Shown one piece after another: positions 16,549-27,400 of a stretch of 64,000 bases of DNA. Each line of letters opens with the position of its first letter. Position 1 is the first letter of the stretch. The position numbers were made by a program, and so were the translations under genes. Under the pieces are notes generated by a model that was not told where the DNA came from, ran no database searches, and was given only the letters and a program-made list of their open reading frames with translations. This DNA is from Alkalibacter mobilis (GTDB lineage: Bacteria > Bacillota > Clostridia > Eubacteriales > Alkalibacteraceae), in contig NZ_JADNRK010000001.1 in NCBI RefSeq assembly GCF_015594845.1, positions 124,001 to 188,000 on the forward strand. The letters are read 5' to 3'.

Positions 16549-17136
16549 TTATATGCGTTCATTCCTCAAATGCCACGCGATTTTTGAACTTTCTTCAAGT
16601 TCCTCCAGTGCATAGAAAGCTTTTAGCACATCTTCCGCAGCTACAATGGGACCGTGGTTTTTAAGCAAGTAGCCGTTACCTTCATTCATTGCCGAGCAAA
16701 AATTGTCGAATAATTCTTTCGTGCCCGGTGCCGCATATTCGACTAAGGTTATTTTTCCAAGTTTCATATCCAGATATGGAGTGTGAGACGGGATCAAGTC
16801 TCTTTTGTCTTCATGTTTCAAGCAAGACCAAAGCGTAGAGTAAAAACTGTGTGTATGTATGACTGCTCCATTTCTAGAATCTTTGCTGTACATAAACAAA
16901 TGCAGCGGAAACTCTTTGCTGGGTTTTGGACCATCCAAATGTTTCCCATCAAGATCCAAAACCGAAAAATCCTCTTCCTCCAGTGTCCCAAAACACGTAT
17001 TTGTGGCAGAGATATAGACTTTGTCCCCATCGCGGAAACTGATATTAGCAGAAGAGCCTGAAACCTTGTTTCTTTGAAAAAGATTCTTAGCTACCCAAAT
17101 AGTATCTTTTTTCTTTTTTTCCAATTCGTTTCCCAT
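16549..17136 (-). CDS. Class II aldolase/adducin family protein (OtnC-like)
   Basis: This 195-residue zinc-dependent class II aldolase-type protein has SGSSANISFRDGD, the acidic residue in KPSKEFPLH, the metal pair HTHSFYS and a third histidine in LLKNHGP. Next to a DUF1537 kinase this family decarboxylates or cleaves 3-oxo-tetronate 4-phosphate (OtnC) or a related phosphorylated acid sugar. Its ATG joins directly to the kinase stop. A fuculose-phosphate-type aldolase is the alternative, made less likely by the kinase neighbour. Confidence 0.88.
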   Translation of the reverse strand: MGNELEKKKKDTIWVAKNLFQRNKVSGSSANISFRDGDKVYISATNTCFGTLEEEDFSVLDLDGKHLDGPKPSKEFPLHLFMYSKDSRNGAVIHTHSFYSTLWSCLKHEDKRDLIPSHTPYLDMKLGKITLVEYAAPGTKELFDNFCSAMNEGNGYLLKNHGPIVAAEDVLKAFYALEELEESSKIAWHLRNERI

Positions 17137-18402
17137 TTATTCATCTCCAGTCAAAGACACAGCCAGTTCAAAAAAATCTTTCTGGCCAAAATTACCAGAT
17201 TTAAGAACAAGCCTGACAGTTTGATCGGACAAAGGCACCATTACGGGCACTCCAGGAGCAATACTTTCGCCTATTTGATAACCTGCAAATCCCAAGGTTT
17301 TTGTTACGGCACCCGATGTTTCTCCACCTGCTACAATAATTCTGGTAAACTCGTTGTCAAAAGCCTTTTTCGCAAGGTATGCAGTAGTATCTTCAAGCAT
17401 TTGAGACACTTTCTCCTTGCCGTGCTTCTGAGCTCTATTTACATTTTCCGGATTATCGGAACTGTATATTAAAACGGAATCATCGTTGTTTTCCAAAACC
17501 CAATTCCAAACATCCTCTTTTTGTACTTTTCCATCCAACATGGCTTCGGGATCTATTTTATAAGATTTATGTCCTTTTTCCTGATAATCTGTTATCTGCT
17601 CCAAAGTTGCCTTTGAACAGCTTCCAGCCAACAAAATTGCCTTTCCCGTGGTCTTCATGGACGGTACAATTTTACCTTTTGACTCCTTGGAAAATTGGTT
17701 TCCCAAATGATATAAAAGCCCGGAACCGCCAGTCATGAATTTCATGTCATCAAATAACTCCACTATGTCTTTTCCGTCATTATCTTCAATATAATCCGGT
17801 ATTACATAAAAATGATCATTTTCTGACTTCAATTCATCTAAAAATGACTTTGCCTTCGACTTGTCATTTTTCATGATTTCGTAATCTAGTTTGAAAGCTT
17901 TATACTTACCCTGTGGCTTTATCAATTCCGACAGATCGGAATCCCACATCGGAGTAAGAGGGTGATCCTTCATATGTGTTTCATGTAAAGGCACGCCATT
18001 TATAAATAGATTACCACCCTTGACCACTCTTCCGTTTACAGGTAGAGCAGGACATAGAACCGTACTTGGATAATTGTATTTTTCAAGTACAGCATCGATT
18101 ATTGGCCCAATATTTCCTTCTTTGGTTGAGTCGAATGTTGAGCAGTACTTCGAATATAAGATTTCTGCGCCCTGACTATTTAACCAGTCAAATGCTTCCA
18201 TAGATTCCTTAACGGCCATATCTTTCTCTTCCGTTCGCGTTTTAAGGGCAACAACTACAGCTGCATTTTCTTCCAATGCAATGTTTTCTTCTGGCACGCC
18301 GTTAAACAAATATGTTGGCAAACCAGATTTTACTAAAAACGATGCTGCATCGCTGGCACCAGAAAAATCATCAGCAACGCAACCTATTGAAATTTTGTTC
18401 AT
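17137..18402 (-). CDS. DUF1537 four-carbon acid sugar kinase (OtnK/DtnK-like)
   Basis: This 421-residue kinase of the DUF1537 family begins with the substrate-domain motif VADDFSGASDAASFL (about residues 8-22) and ends with the nucleotide-domain motifs IIVAGGETSGAVTKTLG and VPLSDQTVRLVLKSGNFGQKDFF. Members phosphorylate 3-oxo-tetronates, D-threonate or D-erythronate. The start at 18402 (MNKISIG) lies 6 bases after TGGAGG; two in-frame ATGs further upstream lack good spacing. With the aldolase and the TRAP transporter it forms a classical acid-sugar catabolic unit. Confidence 0.9.
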   Translation of the reverse strand: MNKISIGCVADDFSGASDAASFLVKSGLPTYLFNGVPEENIALEENAAVVVALKTRTEEKDMAVKESMEAFDWLNSQGAEILYSKYCSTFDSTKEGNIGPIIDAVLEKYNYPSTVLCPALPVNGRVVKGGNLFINGVPLHETHMKDHPLTPMWDSDLSELIKPQGKYKAFKLDYEIMKNDKSKAKSFLDELKSENDHFYVIPDYIEDNDGKDIVELFDDMKFMTGGSGLLYHLGNQFSKESKGKIVPSMKTTGKAILLAGSCSKATLEQITDYQEKGHKSYKIDPEAMLDGKVQKEDVWNWVLENNDDSVLIYSSDNPENVNRAQKHGKEKVSQMLEDTTAYLAKKAFDNEFTRIIVAGGETSGAVTKTLGFAGYQIGESIAPGVPVMVPLSDQTVRLVLKSGNFGQKDFFELAVSLTGDE

Positions 18403-18429
18403 ATTCATCCTCCATCTTCCCATTATTTA

Positions 18430-19692
18430 CTATCCTACAAAAAGCAAGGTTATGGCAGGTACAAAAGTTACAAGCATGAGTACGGTGATCATGATCAACC
18501 AAAATGGCATGAGCTTTTTAGAAAGTTGTAATATAGGTGTTTGGGAAATGTTGCTTGCCACGTACATTGCTGTTCCTACCGGCGGTGTCAACAACCCTAT
18601 AGTTAAATTGATGACCATCATTACACCGAATTGAACCATATCTACTCCCAGACTTGTTGCAACAGGTGCCAATATAGGTGCCAAGAGCATAATGGCTGGC
18701 GCACTATCCAAAAACATGCCCGTAAACAGTAAAAGTCCATTTATAAGTATAAGAAGAAGAACCGGATTTTCTGTGACTCCCAACAAAGCTCCTGTGATTG
18801 CTTGAGGAATCTGCTCACTTGAGAGCAACCATCCGAACAATGAGATTGCAGCTATTATTGTAGCAATAGTTGCCGTACTGATCGCAGCTTCAAAACAGAT
18901 CTTTGGCAGATCCTTTATAGTTATTTCCTTATATACAAACAAACTTATAAGCAGACAATAAATTGCTACCACCGCTCCACCTTCAGTTGCGGTGAACATT
19001 CCGCCTCTTATGCCGACAACTATTATTACAGGCATAAACAAAGCCCATATGGTTTCTTTAAAATTCTGTCTTCTTGCCGCCCAGCTGACCTTACCTTCCT
19101 TGGGGTAATTGTTCTTTCTGGCTACGTAATACGAATAAAGCAAAAAACCTCCACCTATTAAAATACCGGGAATAATTCCAGCCACAAACAAGTCGCCGAT
19201 TGATGCCTGTGTTGTAACTCCGAAGATTATCAATGCGATACTTGGTGGTATTATCAGTCCTATACTGCCAGAAGCTGCAACCAAAGCTGCAGAAAAACCC
19301 TTGTCATAGTTTCGTTTTGTCATTTCGGGAACCATTATTGAACCGAGAGCAGCAGTATCGGCCACACCGGATCCGGATATACCGCCCATTAAAACACCGC
19401 TTATTGCAACTACGTGGGCTAGAGAACCTCTGACATTACCTACAAATGACAATGCAAAGTCTATGATTCTTTTTGTTATACCACCATGACCCATTATGGA
19501 TCCTGCAAACATAAATAATGGTATGGCCATTAACGGGAAAGAATCAAGAGCCGTAAACAGTCTTTGGCTGACTATTATCAAAGGATAATCTGCTGCGATA
19601 ACAGCTCCTATGGATGACAATCCCAATACAAATCCTATTGGCACACCCAAAACCAAAAATAAAATGAAAAGTCCAAATAATATACTACCCAT
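18430..19692 (-). CDS. dctM: TRAP transporter large permease (DctM/SiaM-type)
   Basis: This 420-residue membrane protein has about 12 hydrophobic segments typical of the TRAP large subunit, including PLFMFAGSIMGHGG, ISGSGVADTAALGSIMVPEM and GLIIPPSIALIIFG. It uses an ion gradient to move a carboxylate delivered by the binding protein. The start at 19692 (MGSILFG) has a GGGGGA site and overlaps the DctQ stop by 8 bases. Confidence 0.95.
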   Translation of the reverse strand: MGSILFGLFILFLVLGVPIGFVLGLSSIGAVIAADYPLIIVSQRLFTALDSFPLMAIPLFMFAGSIMGHGGITKRIIDFALSFVGNVRGSLAHVVAISGVLMGGISGSGVADTAALGSIMVPEMTKRNYDKGFSAALVAASGSIGLIIPPSIALIIFGVTTQASIGDLFVAGIIPGILIGGGFLLYSYYVARKNNYPKEGKVSWAARRQNFKETIWALFMPVIIVVGIRGGMFTATEGGAVVAIYCLLISLFVYKEITIKDLPKICFEAAISTATIATIIAAISLFGWLLSSEQIPQAITGALLGVTENPVLLLILINGLLLFTGMFLDSAPAIMLLAPILAPVATSLGVDMVQFGVMMVINLTIGLLTPPVGTAMYVASNISQTPILQLSKKLMPFWLIMITVLMLVTFVPAITLLFVG

Positions 19693-20164
19693 TGATATCG
19701 TCCCCCTTTGCAAACATCTGTAAGGTCTGACTAATTACAAAGTATACCAGTATTATTCCTGATACAGGAATCACTGTGTATAAGTATTGCATTGGTATTC
19801 CCAAAGTTGGACTTTTTTGTCCTACTCCAAGAGAAACCAATTTATATCCGCTGTAAAACAACACTGAACCAAAAAAACCAACAAGCAGATTATTTAATAC
19901 CATTAGCGTCTTTTGGCTGACACCTTTTAAATATTGAACCAAAACATCCAAAGCCACATGAGATCCTTTTTTCATGGCAACAGTCATTCCCAGAAAAGAC
20001 ATCCAAACGAAAATATATCTTCCCAACTCTTCCGACCACGTCAGTGAACTCCCTACGACATATCTAAATACAACTTGTGCGAAGATTACCGCCGCCATCA
20101 TAAACATTAAACCGGCACACACAATGTAAAGTATTTTCATTAAAATTTCGTCTAACTTTTTCAT
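19685..20164 (-). CDS. dctQ: TRAP transporter small permease (DctQ-type)
   Basis: This 159-residue protein has four membrane segments and the family signatures VFRYVVGSSLTWSEELGRYIFVWMSFLG and KKGSHVALDVL (split across loops). It partners with DctM. ATG 20164 (MKKLDEIL) is chosen because GGAGG lies 5 bases upstream; the longer frame to 20218 has no support. Confidence 0.93.
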   Translation of the reverse strand: MKKLDEILMKILYIVCAGLMFMMAAVIFAQVVFRYVVGSSLTWSEELGRYIFVWMSFLGMTVAMKKGSHVALDVLVQYLKGVSQKTLMVLNNLLVGFFGSVLFYSGYKLVSLGVGQKSPTLGIPMQYLYTVIPVSGIILVYFVISQTLQMFAKGDDING

Positions 20165-20242
20165 CGTATCCTCCATTTGCTTAAAAGTAAAACAAGGAGT
20201 ATAAACGTCAGACAGCAACGCTTATACCCTCTGTTTATACTA

Positions 20243-21253
20243 TTATTCTATAGCTTCTACAATATCATTGTACAAATCGATATCGATGGTTTTTGCAAAT
20301 TCTTCATGAGCAGCTTTTGCTGCTGCCGCAAATTCAGCAGTATCTGGAGTAGTAACAGTCAAACCTTCGTCAACCATTTTATCCAATAATTCTTGAGTCG
20401 TATCTTCCAGAAGACCATTTTCAAATTCTGTTGAAGCTTGAGCGGCCTCCTCTACAATGGCTTTCTGCTCATCAGTGAGACTTTGCCAAGTAAGATCGCT
20501 CATGGCTATGGTCACATACTCATATTTATGTGCAGTCAACGCCAGATAGTCTTGAACTTCGTGAATTCTACCACCGTAGATGAACGGGATAGGATTTTCT
20601 TGAGCTTCGATTACCTTTTGCTCCAATCCTGTGTACACTTCATTCCATGCCATAGTTGTAGGAGCAGCGCCCATTGCAGCCCATGTATCTGACATAGCCT
20701 TTATTTCAGGCAAACGAATTTTTAAACCTTGAATATCTGCAAGTGAATTGATTGGCTTGTTGCTGGTCACATGTCTGGCGCCTCTATCCCAGAAAGTAAG
20801 GATTCTTATACCAGAGGCATCCAACACTTTATCAGCTATTTGTTGACCGATTTCCCCGTGAATAACTGTGCTGTATTCTTCATAGTTGTCAAACAAGTAT
20901 GGTAGTTCGAGCAATTGTATTGATGGCTCAAAATTTCCAAGAACGCCAGCTATTAGAGCAAAATCCAAAGTACCTATTTGAAGACCTTCGGCCATATCTC
21001 TATCTCCACCCAGTGTTGAATTTGGATAGATCGTTACAGTCATGGAACCATTTGATTTCTCTTCAACTACTTCTTTGAATTTCAAAGCGCCTTCATGCCA
21101 GATGTCATTTTCTGATTGGATGTGGCCAAGTTTCAATTCAACTACTTCTTCGGATCCAGACCCTCCATTTCCAGAGTCCCCATCGTTAGAACATCCCGTC
21201 AACACAAATGCAAGCATTGACAAAACCAACAAGTAAACAATAATTTTTTTCAT
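20243..21253 (-). CDS. dctP: TRAP substrate-binding lipoprotein (DctP-type)
   Basis: This 336-residue extracytoplasmic solute receptor has a lipobox (FVLTGC) after an 18-residue signal and a Gly/Ser/Asp-rich linker. The TRAP fold signatures are present: LKLGHIQSENDIWHEGALKFKE, IRLPEIKAMSDTWAAMGAAPT and the carboxylate-binding arginine region. Acid sugars such as threonate or erythronate are the likely ligands, judged from the kinase and aldolase. The GGGGGAAAG site precedes the ATG. Confidence 0.94.
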   Translation of the reverse strand: MKKIIVYLLVLSMLAFVLTGCSNDGDSGNGGSGSEEVVELKLGHIQSENDIWHEGALKFKEVVEEKSNGSMTVTIYPNSTLGGDRDMAEGLQIGTLDFALIAGVLGNFEPSIQLLELPYLFDNYEEYSTVIHGEIGQQIADKVLDASGIRILTFWDRGARHVTSNKPINSLADIQGLKIRLPEIKAMSDTWAAMGAAPTTMAWNEVYTGLEQKVIEAQENPIPFIYGGRIHEVQDYLALTAHKYEYVTIAMSDLTWQSLTDEQKAIVEEAAQASTEFENGLLEDTTQELLDKMVDEGLTVTTPDTAEFAAAAKAAHEEFAKTIDIDLYNDIVEAIE

Positions 21254-21272
21254 TTTCTTTCCCCCATTAAAT

Positions 21273-22301
21273 TTATTTTGTATTTGTGGTTACAATAACC
21301 TTTACAACATTTTCTTTTTTCTCACTCAATATGCTCAATGCTTCCTGCGATTTTTCCAACGGAAGAACCTGAGTGACAAAATCTGATAAATCTACCCCAC
21401 TATTGACGATTTCTGTCGCTTTAACAAAATCCTTGGTCTCATATGTCATTGCACCAAACAACGTAAGTTCATTGAATACAAAGTTGTACGGATAGACAGG
21501 GATTTGTTCGGTGATCATTGAAACCATGCCTACCTCTCCACGTTTTCTCACTATCGAAGAGGCTTGATCAACTATATTTTTTGCATCTGCCACTATTAGT
21601 GCCACATCCACTCCTCTGCCATTGGTAAAGTCTCTGATTTCCTTTACCACGTCATCTTTCAATGGATTTAGTGTTAAAACTGCGCCTTGTTTTTTTGCCA
21701 TTTCCAAATTGAATTCCTGGGTGTCAGTACAAATTATATTTTTATAACCCATTTCTCTTGCAGCTACCAAAGTCAATAATCCGACTGTTCCTGATCCGAG
21801 TATCGCCAAAGTGTCTTTTTCTTTAACAGTGATCCTATCCACTGCATGAACCGCCACTGCCAGGGGCTCTATCAAAGTAGCTATTTCATAACTTACTCCA
21901 TCGGCAATTTTGTGGACGTATTTTTCAGGTGCATTAAAGTATTCTGCAAACGTACCGTTCCAACCTGTAGTTCCAGGAGCTACTTTGGCTGTACATAAAT
22001 TTACCAAATCTTGCTTGCAAAATTCACATTCACCGCATCCTATATGGGGTTCAACTGTTACCCTGTCACCTATCTTTAAGTTCTTGACATTATTTCCTAC
22101 CTTCACTATATCTCCCGCAACTTCATGACCCAATATGGCCGGCGGTTTTCTAAAAGGATGTGTTCCCTTGAAAAGGTGCAGATCCGATCCACATACACCT
22201 ACCGTTCTAACTTCAATTAGAACCTCATCATCCTTGATTTCCGGAACTGGAATATCTCTAATCTCAACTTTTTCTTTGTCTACAACATATGCAGCTTTCA
22301 A
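21273..22301 (-). CDS. Zinc-dependent medium-chain alcohol/polyol dehydrogenase
   Basis: This 342-residue MDR-family dehydrogenase has the catalytic zinc site (VGVCGSDLH, GHEVAGDI), the structural zinc cysteines (CGECEFCKQDLVNLC) and the NAD-binding LGSGTVGLL. The start is a TTG at 22301 (LKAAYVVD) with AAAGGAGAGG before it. It is the first gene of the operon. In known DUF1537 pathways the first oxidation is usually made by a LtnD-type 3-hydroxyisobutyrate-dehydrogenase homologue; an MDR enzyme here suggests a different starting polyol or acid sugar (inference). Confidence 0.92.
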   Translation of the reverse strand: MKAAYVVDKEKVEIRDIPVPEIKDDEVLIEVRTVGVCGSDLHLFKGTHPFRKPPAILGHEVAGDIVKVGNNVKNLKIGDRVTVEPHIGCGECEFCKQDLVNLCTAKVAPGTTGWNGTFAEYFNAPEKYVHKIADGVSYEIATLIEPLAVAVHAVDRITVKEKDTLAILGSGTVGLLTLVAAREMGYKNIICTDTQEFNLEMAKKQGAVLTLNPLKDDVVKEIRDFTNGRGVDVALIVADAKNIVDQASSIVRKRGEVGMVSMITEQIPVYPYNFVFNELTLFGAMTYETKDFVKATEIVNSGVDLSDFVTQVLPLEKSQEALSILSEKKENVVKVIVTTNTK

Positions 22302-22359
22302 AATATCCTCTCCTTTCAATTTACATTTGCAATTATATATTTAAATACTATTTCTTCTC

Positions 22360-22373
22360 AACGGGTAACCGTT
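22360..22373. promoter_or_regulatory. Palindrome AACGG-GTAA-CCGTT in divergent promoter region
   Basis: This 5-bp-arm palindrome lies 59 bases upstream of the dehydrogenase start and between it and the divergent regulator gene. It is a candidate operator for that regulator. Confidence 0.3.
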
Positions 22374-22505
22374 TACAATTTGTTTCATTTTGCAACTATT
22401 TGATTTTATTCAATCGCGCATTTGTTAATTTTAAAACATAATCTATCTATTTAAAGTAAAACATGTTAAGATATATGTGCATATTGAAACATAGGAGGTT
22501 CTACC

Positions 22506-24284
22506 ATGAAAAAAATCCGCATTTTAGCCATTGCCCCTTACGAAGGTCTTAAAGATCTGATCAATGAAGTTTCTCAGGAAAACGATCTTCTCAAGGTGAC
22601 TTCATACATCGCCGACATGAAGGAAGGAGCGCTTTTGGCAAAAGAAATGCAACATAAAGGTTATGACATCATCCTGTCAAGAGCCGGTACCGCCCAGCTC
22701 ATAAGACAAGTATCGGAGCTGCCTGTGATTGATATTAAACTATCGATACTTGACATGATGCGTGCGATCAAACTGGCACAAGGCTATTCTGGAAAATTTG
22801 CGATAGTTGGGTATAAAACCATTACTAAAATCGCCTATCAGATTTGCGAGCTTTTACAATACAACATTCAAATAAAGACAGTTTCTGAAACAGAAGAAAT
22901 AAATGATATCCTTCTTGACCTTCGAACCGATGGAGTGGGATTGATAGTCGGCGATGTTATTACAAATACTCATGCAAAACAATTGGGTCTAAACAGCATT
23001 CTTATAACAACCGGAGCAGAAAGTATCAAAAATGCTTTTGAAGAGGCTGAGATACTCTTTAATTCCATTAAAAAGACAAATTTTAAAAGCGAAATATTGA
23101 AGAGCATTTTAAATCACACCAGTTCATCCATCGTTTGCTTTAATGAAAACGATTCCGTCATATATTCCGATTTTAAAGACAATATCACAGGATTAAATGA
23201 AATAATGGAAGATCTGAAAATTCTAAAAAATCAATTGCTGGACAAATCTCATGTAAAGATTTTGAAGAAGTACAGTCATGAAAGTTATTTGATCAAAGGA
23301 TATCTACTTCAAATAGAAAAAAAGAAATATTATACCTACTACATAGACAAACCTTTCAATACTGTCAAACTTTTTGATGAAGCGGTTAAATTCTGCAATG
23401 TAGACGACTACCCCTTAATCAGCGCCATATCGTTTAAATCCGATTGCAATATCTTTAAAGACGCTGTAGACAAAGCCTTGAATTATGCAAAATTAAGATC
23501 ACCAATTTTGATCGTTGGAGAAAAAGGAGTCGGAAAAGATACTTTTGCACATACGATCCATCAAAATAGTGCCAACAGCAAAAATCCATTGATAATATTG
23601 GATGCTAAATATATAAGCAGAGAAAAATGGAATGAGTTTTGCAATTCAGAGAGTTCCCCTTTTTTAAATTCCGAATTTACGATTTATATAAAAAACATCC
23701 AACTAATTGACAAGGATTCACAAAACACCTTGGAATCATATTTCGGCAGCACCGATATTCACAAGCGAAACAAATTGATTTTTTCAACAACCAGTTCATC
23801 GACTGAGTATTCAGATGAAAGACCACTGATATATTACATTAAAAACGCCATGCAAACCATGCAAATCAATGTACCCAACTTAAATCAAAGGCGTGACGAT
23901 ATCCCAAACATGGTAAGCCTGTATCTACATCAAATAAATCTACAATACGGCAAAAACGTTGTCGGTTTCACAAAAGAAGCTCTTGCTCTGTTAAAAGAAT
24001 TCGAGTGGAGCGAGAATATAGATCAACTCAAGAGAATAATACGAGAATCGGTAGTTTTGGCATCATCTGCGTATATCAACGAAGAAACTATGAAGAAAAT
24101 TTTAACTGATGAATCAAACAGGAAACCAGTCAGCACGATTCAGGAAATTGATTTGAGCAAAACTCTCGAAGACATCAACAAAGACATCATCGATTTTGTA
24201 ATGAAAGATGAAAACTACAACTTGACCAATGTAGCAAAAAGACTCGGCATAAGCCGCAGCACCTTATGGAGAAAATTCAAATAA
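22506..24284 (+). CDS. PrpR-N domain AAA+ regulator lacking the sigma-54 loop
   Basis: This 592-residue regulator has three parts. Residues 1-190 match the PrpR/PropR ligand-sensing domain (MKKIRILAIAPY, YDIILSRAGTAQLIRQ). About residues 315-530 form an AAA+ domain with Walker A GEKGVGKD near residue 338. A Fis-type helix-turn-helix closes the C-terminus (NLTNVAKRLGISRSTLWRKF). The AAA domain has no GAFTGA loop and the Walker B region is degenerate (EFTIYIKNIQ), so it should not drive sigma-54 polymerase. It is divergent from the TRAP/acid-sugar operon, its likely target. An ATAGGAGG site precedes the ATG. Confidence 0.9.
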   Translation: MKKIRILAIAPYEGLKDLINEVSQENDLLKVTSYIADMKEGALLAKEMQHKGYDIILSRAGTAQLIRQVSELPVIDIKLSILDMMRAIKLAQGYSGKFAIVGYKTITKIAYQICELLQYNIQIKTVSETEEINDILLDLRTDGVGLIVGDVITNTHAKQLGLNSILITTGAESIKNAFEEAEILFNSIKKTNFKSEILKSILNHTSSSIVCFNENDSVIYSDFKDNITGLNEIMEDLKILKNQLLDKSHVKILKKYSHESYLIKGYLLQIEKKKYYTYYIDKPFNTVKLFDEAVKFCNVDDYPLISAISFKSDCNIFKDAVDKALNYAKLRSPILIVGEKGVGKDTFAHTIHQNSANSKNPLIILDAKYISREKWNEFCNSESSPFLNSEFTIYIKNIQLIDKDSQNTLESYFGSTDIHKRNKLIFSTTSSSTEYSDERPLIYYIKNAMQTMQINVPNLNQRRDDIPNMVSLYLHQINLQYGKNVVGFTKEALALLKEFEWSENIDQLKRIIRESVVLASSAYINEETMKKILTDESNRKPVSTIQEIDLSKTLEDINKDIIDFVMKDENYNLTNVAKRLGISRSTLWRKFK

Positions 24285-24294
24285 CTATTTCCCG

Positions 24295-24326
24295 GGCAAT
24301 CAAATTACGATTTGGTTGCCTTTTTC
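24295..24326 (+). terminator. Terminator after the PrpR-type regulator
   Basis: Arms GGCAATCAAAT and ATTTGGTTGCC (24295-24305, 24310-24320) pair with one G-T and are followed by TTTTTCTTG. Confidence 0.85.
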
Positions 24327-24478
24327 TTGTGTAAAACTCGATTTCAGTTCAATTCATTTCAACACCCCTATTCTTCCCAGTCTTTTACATCATCCATTTT
24401 TTACAATAATATGTTATACTAATAATCGGGAAATGTTTATATCACATGTTACTCTTTACTTAGAAGGAGGAATATTTA

Positions 24479-27400
24479 ATGTCAAACACCGAGAAAACGT
24501 TTTCATCAAAAGCCTTGGAAGTAAACTTGTCAGAAACCAGGGACGACTCCATAACCATCCCACCCGAGCAGATTTGGTTTGGGGAATTGTCAAAATCACA
24601 GTGGGGAGTTTACAAAAGGACCCAAGAATTCCTTTCCGAACTAAATCATAAATATCGAAACAACGAATATATAATCGATTCTCTACAGAGGATCTGTCTT
24701 GGAGATCTGTGGATCTACAATTCTAATAAAGAATCTGAAAGGGCTCTTTCCATATTGCTGGATATCATCCGATCTATAACAACAACTGTGGATGAACCCG
24801 GCCAAAAGGAGCGCCTGATTCAGATTTTATTGCGTTTTTTGGATCGATTGGTCAGTTTGGAAAATTTTCCTGATGCAGTCGTAAAAAACACTTTGGAATT
24901 CATCGAATCAGATATGAAAAAAGATGCTCTTCCATACATCAAAAGCTCCGGCTATTTTAAGACATATCTCAAAAAAGTGGCCGCATTCCCCGCTTTTGTT
25001 GATCATGTGACAAAAATCACAGGCTTTGCCATTGAAAAATCAATAGAATACTGGGAAGCGACATCAAAAGCGGAAGAGTGGTTCAAATCAAAGGAACAAC
25101 TTTTTCAATCGATGACCTCGAATGAAATTTCTACCATAGGCCGCCCCTTTTTCAGGGACCTAAGAAAGAAAAGAAAAGAAGCTAAAAACTTTGACGACCT
25201 TGAGAAATTGATGTTTTTCAATGATATCTCAAATTATTTCAGAAATTTTTCAGAAAGTTTCACATCCCATTTGGAAGCGGTCTACTATATATTCTATCTG
25301 CTCCACTTGCCGGGAATGTCTTCCTTGAGCGACCATCTAATGTACGACTTGAACAAGAACCTCCGCAACATTTTTGTTGATCTTGACCTTGAGGATACCA
25401 TTGAATTCATCAACGGAGTTATGGAAGAATTCAATGAGCTCAAATCCGAACACAGCGGTACAGTCTTGGATTGCATCGTGACCCTGGGCAGAGAAATCAT
25501 ATATACAGGCGATGCTGAAAGCATAAATCACTTTATCAAGTCGCTCATGGGGTTGGGCTTCAATTACCCGGGTAAAATCACTCTTACCAATGACTGGCAA
25601 ATCGAGTTGGACTCCAACCATGTGAAAAATATTCGCATATGGCTGGATTTGATAGAAACCAATCCTTTGAAAACCAAAGAACTATTGGCCGCACTCATTC
25701 TTCATTTAAAACTTGGCGGAGTGTTTATCTCGGATACTGATCTGTTTCAAAGGGATGTGACCAAACTTCTCAACGCTGACATCACTTACGTTTACAGAGA
25801 AATAAAACAGCTGGCCAGGATTTTTCCTGTATTCTTTAGAGAAATCGGGGCAGAAGGAGATCTTCGTGAAATAACCACCGCTATAGACGAATACTCAAAG
25901 CGCAAAGACAGACTGATCCACTTTTTGAGAAAGCAGGTCCATACGGAAAGCAACAACTCCCATATAAACTTGACGGCTCAAATCATAAATTATTGGTATT
26001 ATGGAGATAAATCTTGTCTTAAGGGACTGATCCCGGACAACGTTTACGATACACTTGTTCCTTCGTCCCACCACTTTGAATCTCCTAATGTCACACTCAG
26101 GGCTTTGGGGGAAAAACTACGGTTGGGACCCGATGGACTTATGGAGCTTGATCTCGAAGTTATAAAAAAGAGTTTGGATGATCTACCGGAAGAATCCCAA
26201 AAAGACGTCCAAAGAGTATTTTATATCTTCGAGGTGCATTCCCTGCTTGAAGAAAAATATTCTTTTGAATCTGCAGATGTTTTGTCGCTATTGAACACTC
26301 ACGCCACAATCGCAAACACAGATTTGACCACTTTAGAAGATGCCTTGGAAAGAGACGATCACTCACTTGCTGTAGAAGAAATCTACAACATTATGAACCG
26401 TTTGAAGGAAATCATCTTGGATCCGAAAAAAAGTGAAGCTGTTGAAAATATCTACTACAAGCGCCATATAGCAGCAGGTATCCCATCCATGTACGGTGAA
26501 TACAAGGAACCAAAATTTGACGCCCTCGGCCTTACATACAGACTGGAAAGAGTGGTTTCGAGCCTTATGGATCAAGTGGTTAGATCCTTCAACTTTGAAT
26601 ATATCACGGCAAAAACTTTTCGTCAGATATACGATATTCTGATTTTATTTAAAAACGGTCTGGAATTGGACGGGATCTACAATCAGGGTTTAAATTCCCA
26701 TTTGGACATGCTTAAGTTTGGACTTGCCTCTCCCAGTTTTTCAGTGGACCAGTACATCAACATTTTCGAATTTATGGCAGATGACATGAAACAGATCATC
26801 CAGGAATATTTCTTTGACATATTCCACCGACCAATGAAGAGCATAATACCCCAAATATTCAACCTCGACGGTCTAAAAGATCAAGATATTTGCAGAAAAC
26901 GGTACTTGATGGAATCGGAAAAATTTCTTCGGGATAATTTATCAACGGCATTTTTAGTGCAAGATCTGGACAATTTTGTGACCGATATAATCAATGCATT
27001 AAGAAATCTCATCGAGACTTATTCAGGCGACCTGATTCAAAGCATGATGCATTTTGATCCGGATCTAACTTTTAGTTCACTGCTGAAAACTACCGATAAA
27101 ATAGACAACCCCGTTTTCCTGGGAGCCAAGGCGTATTTTCTAAAAGTCCTTAAAAATCACGACTTTCCGGTTCCAGCAGGATTCATCATATCCACAGAAG
27201 TTTTTCGTCACAAAGATACCATTGACGAAATTCCGGAAATGGCCAGGGATATGGATTTGAAGATCGACAAGCACATTTCCGAAGTGGAATCTTTCACAAA
27301 AAAATATTTTGGAGATCCAAATAATCCGCTGTTCTTTTCCGTCAGATCTGGTTCCTCCATTTCAATGCCTGGAGCAATGAAAACATTTTTAAATGTGGGC

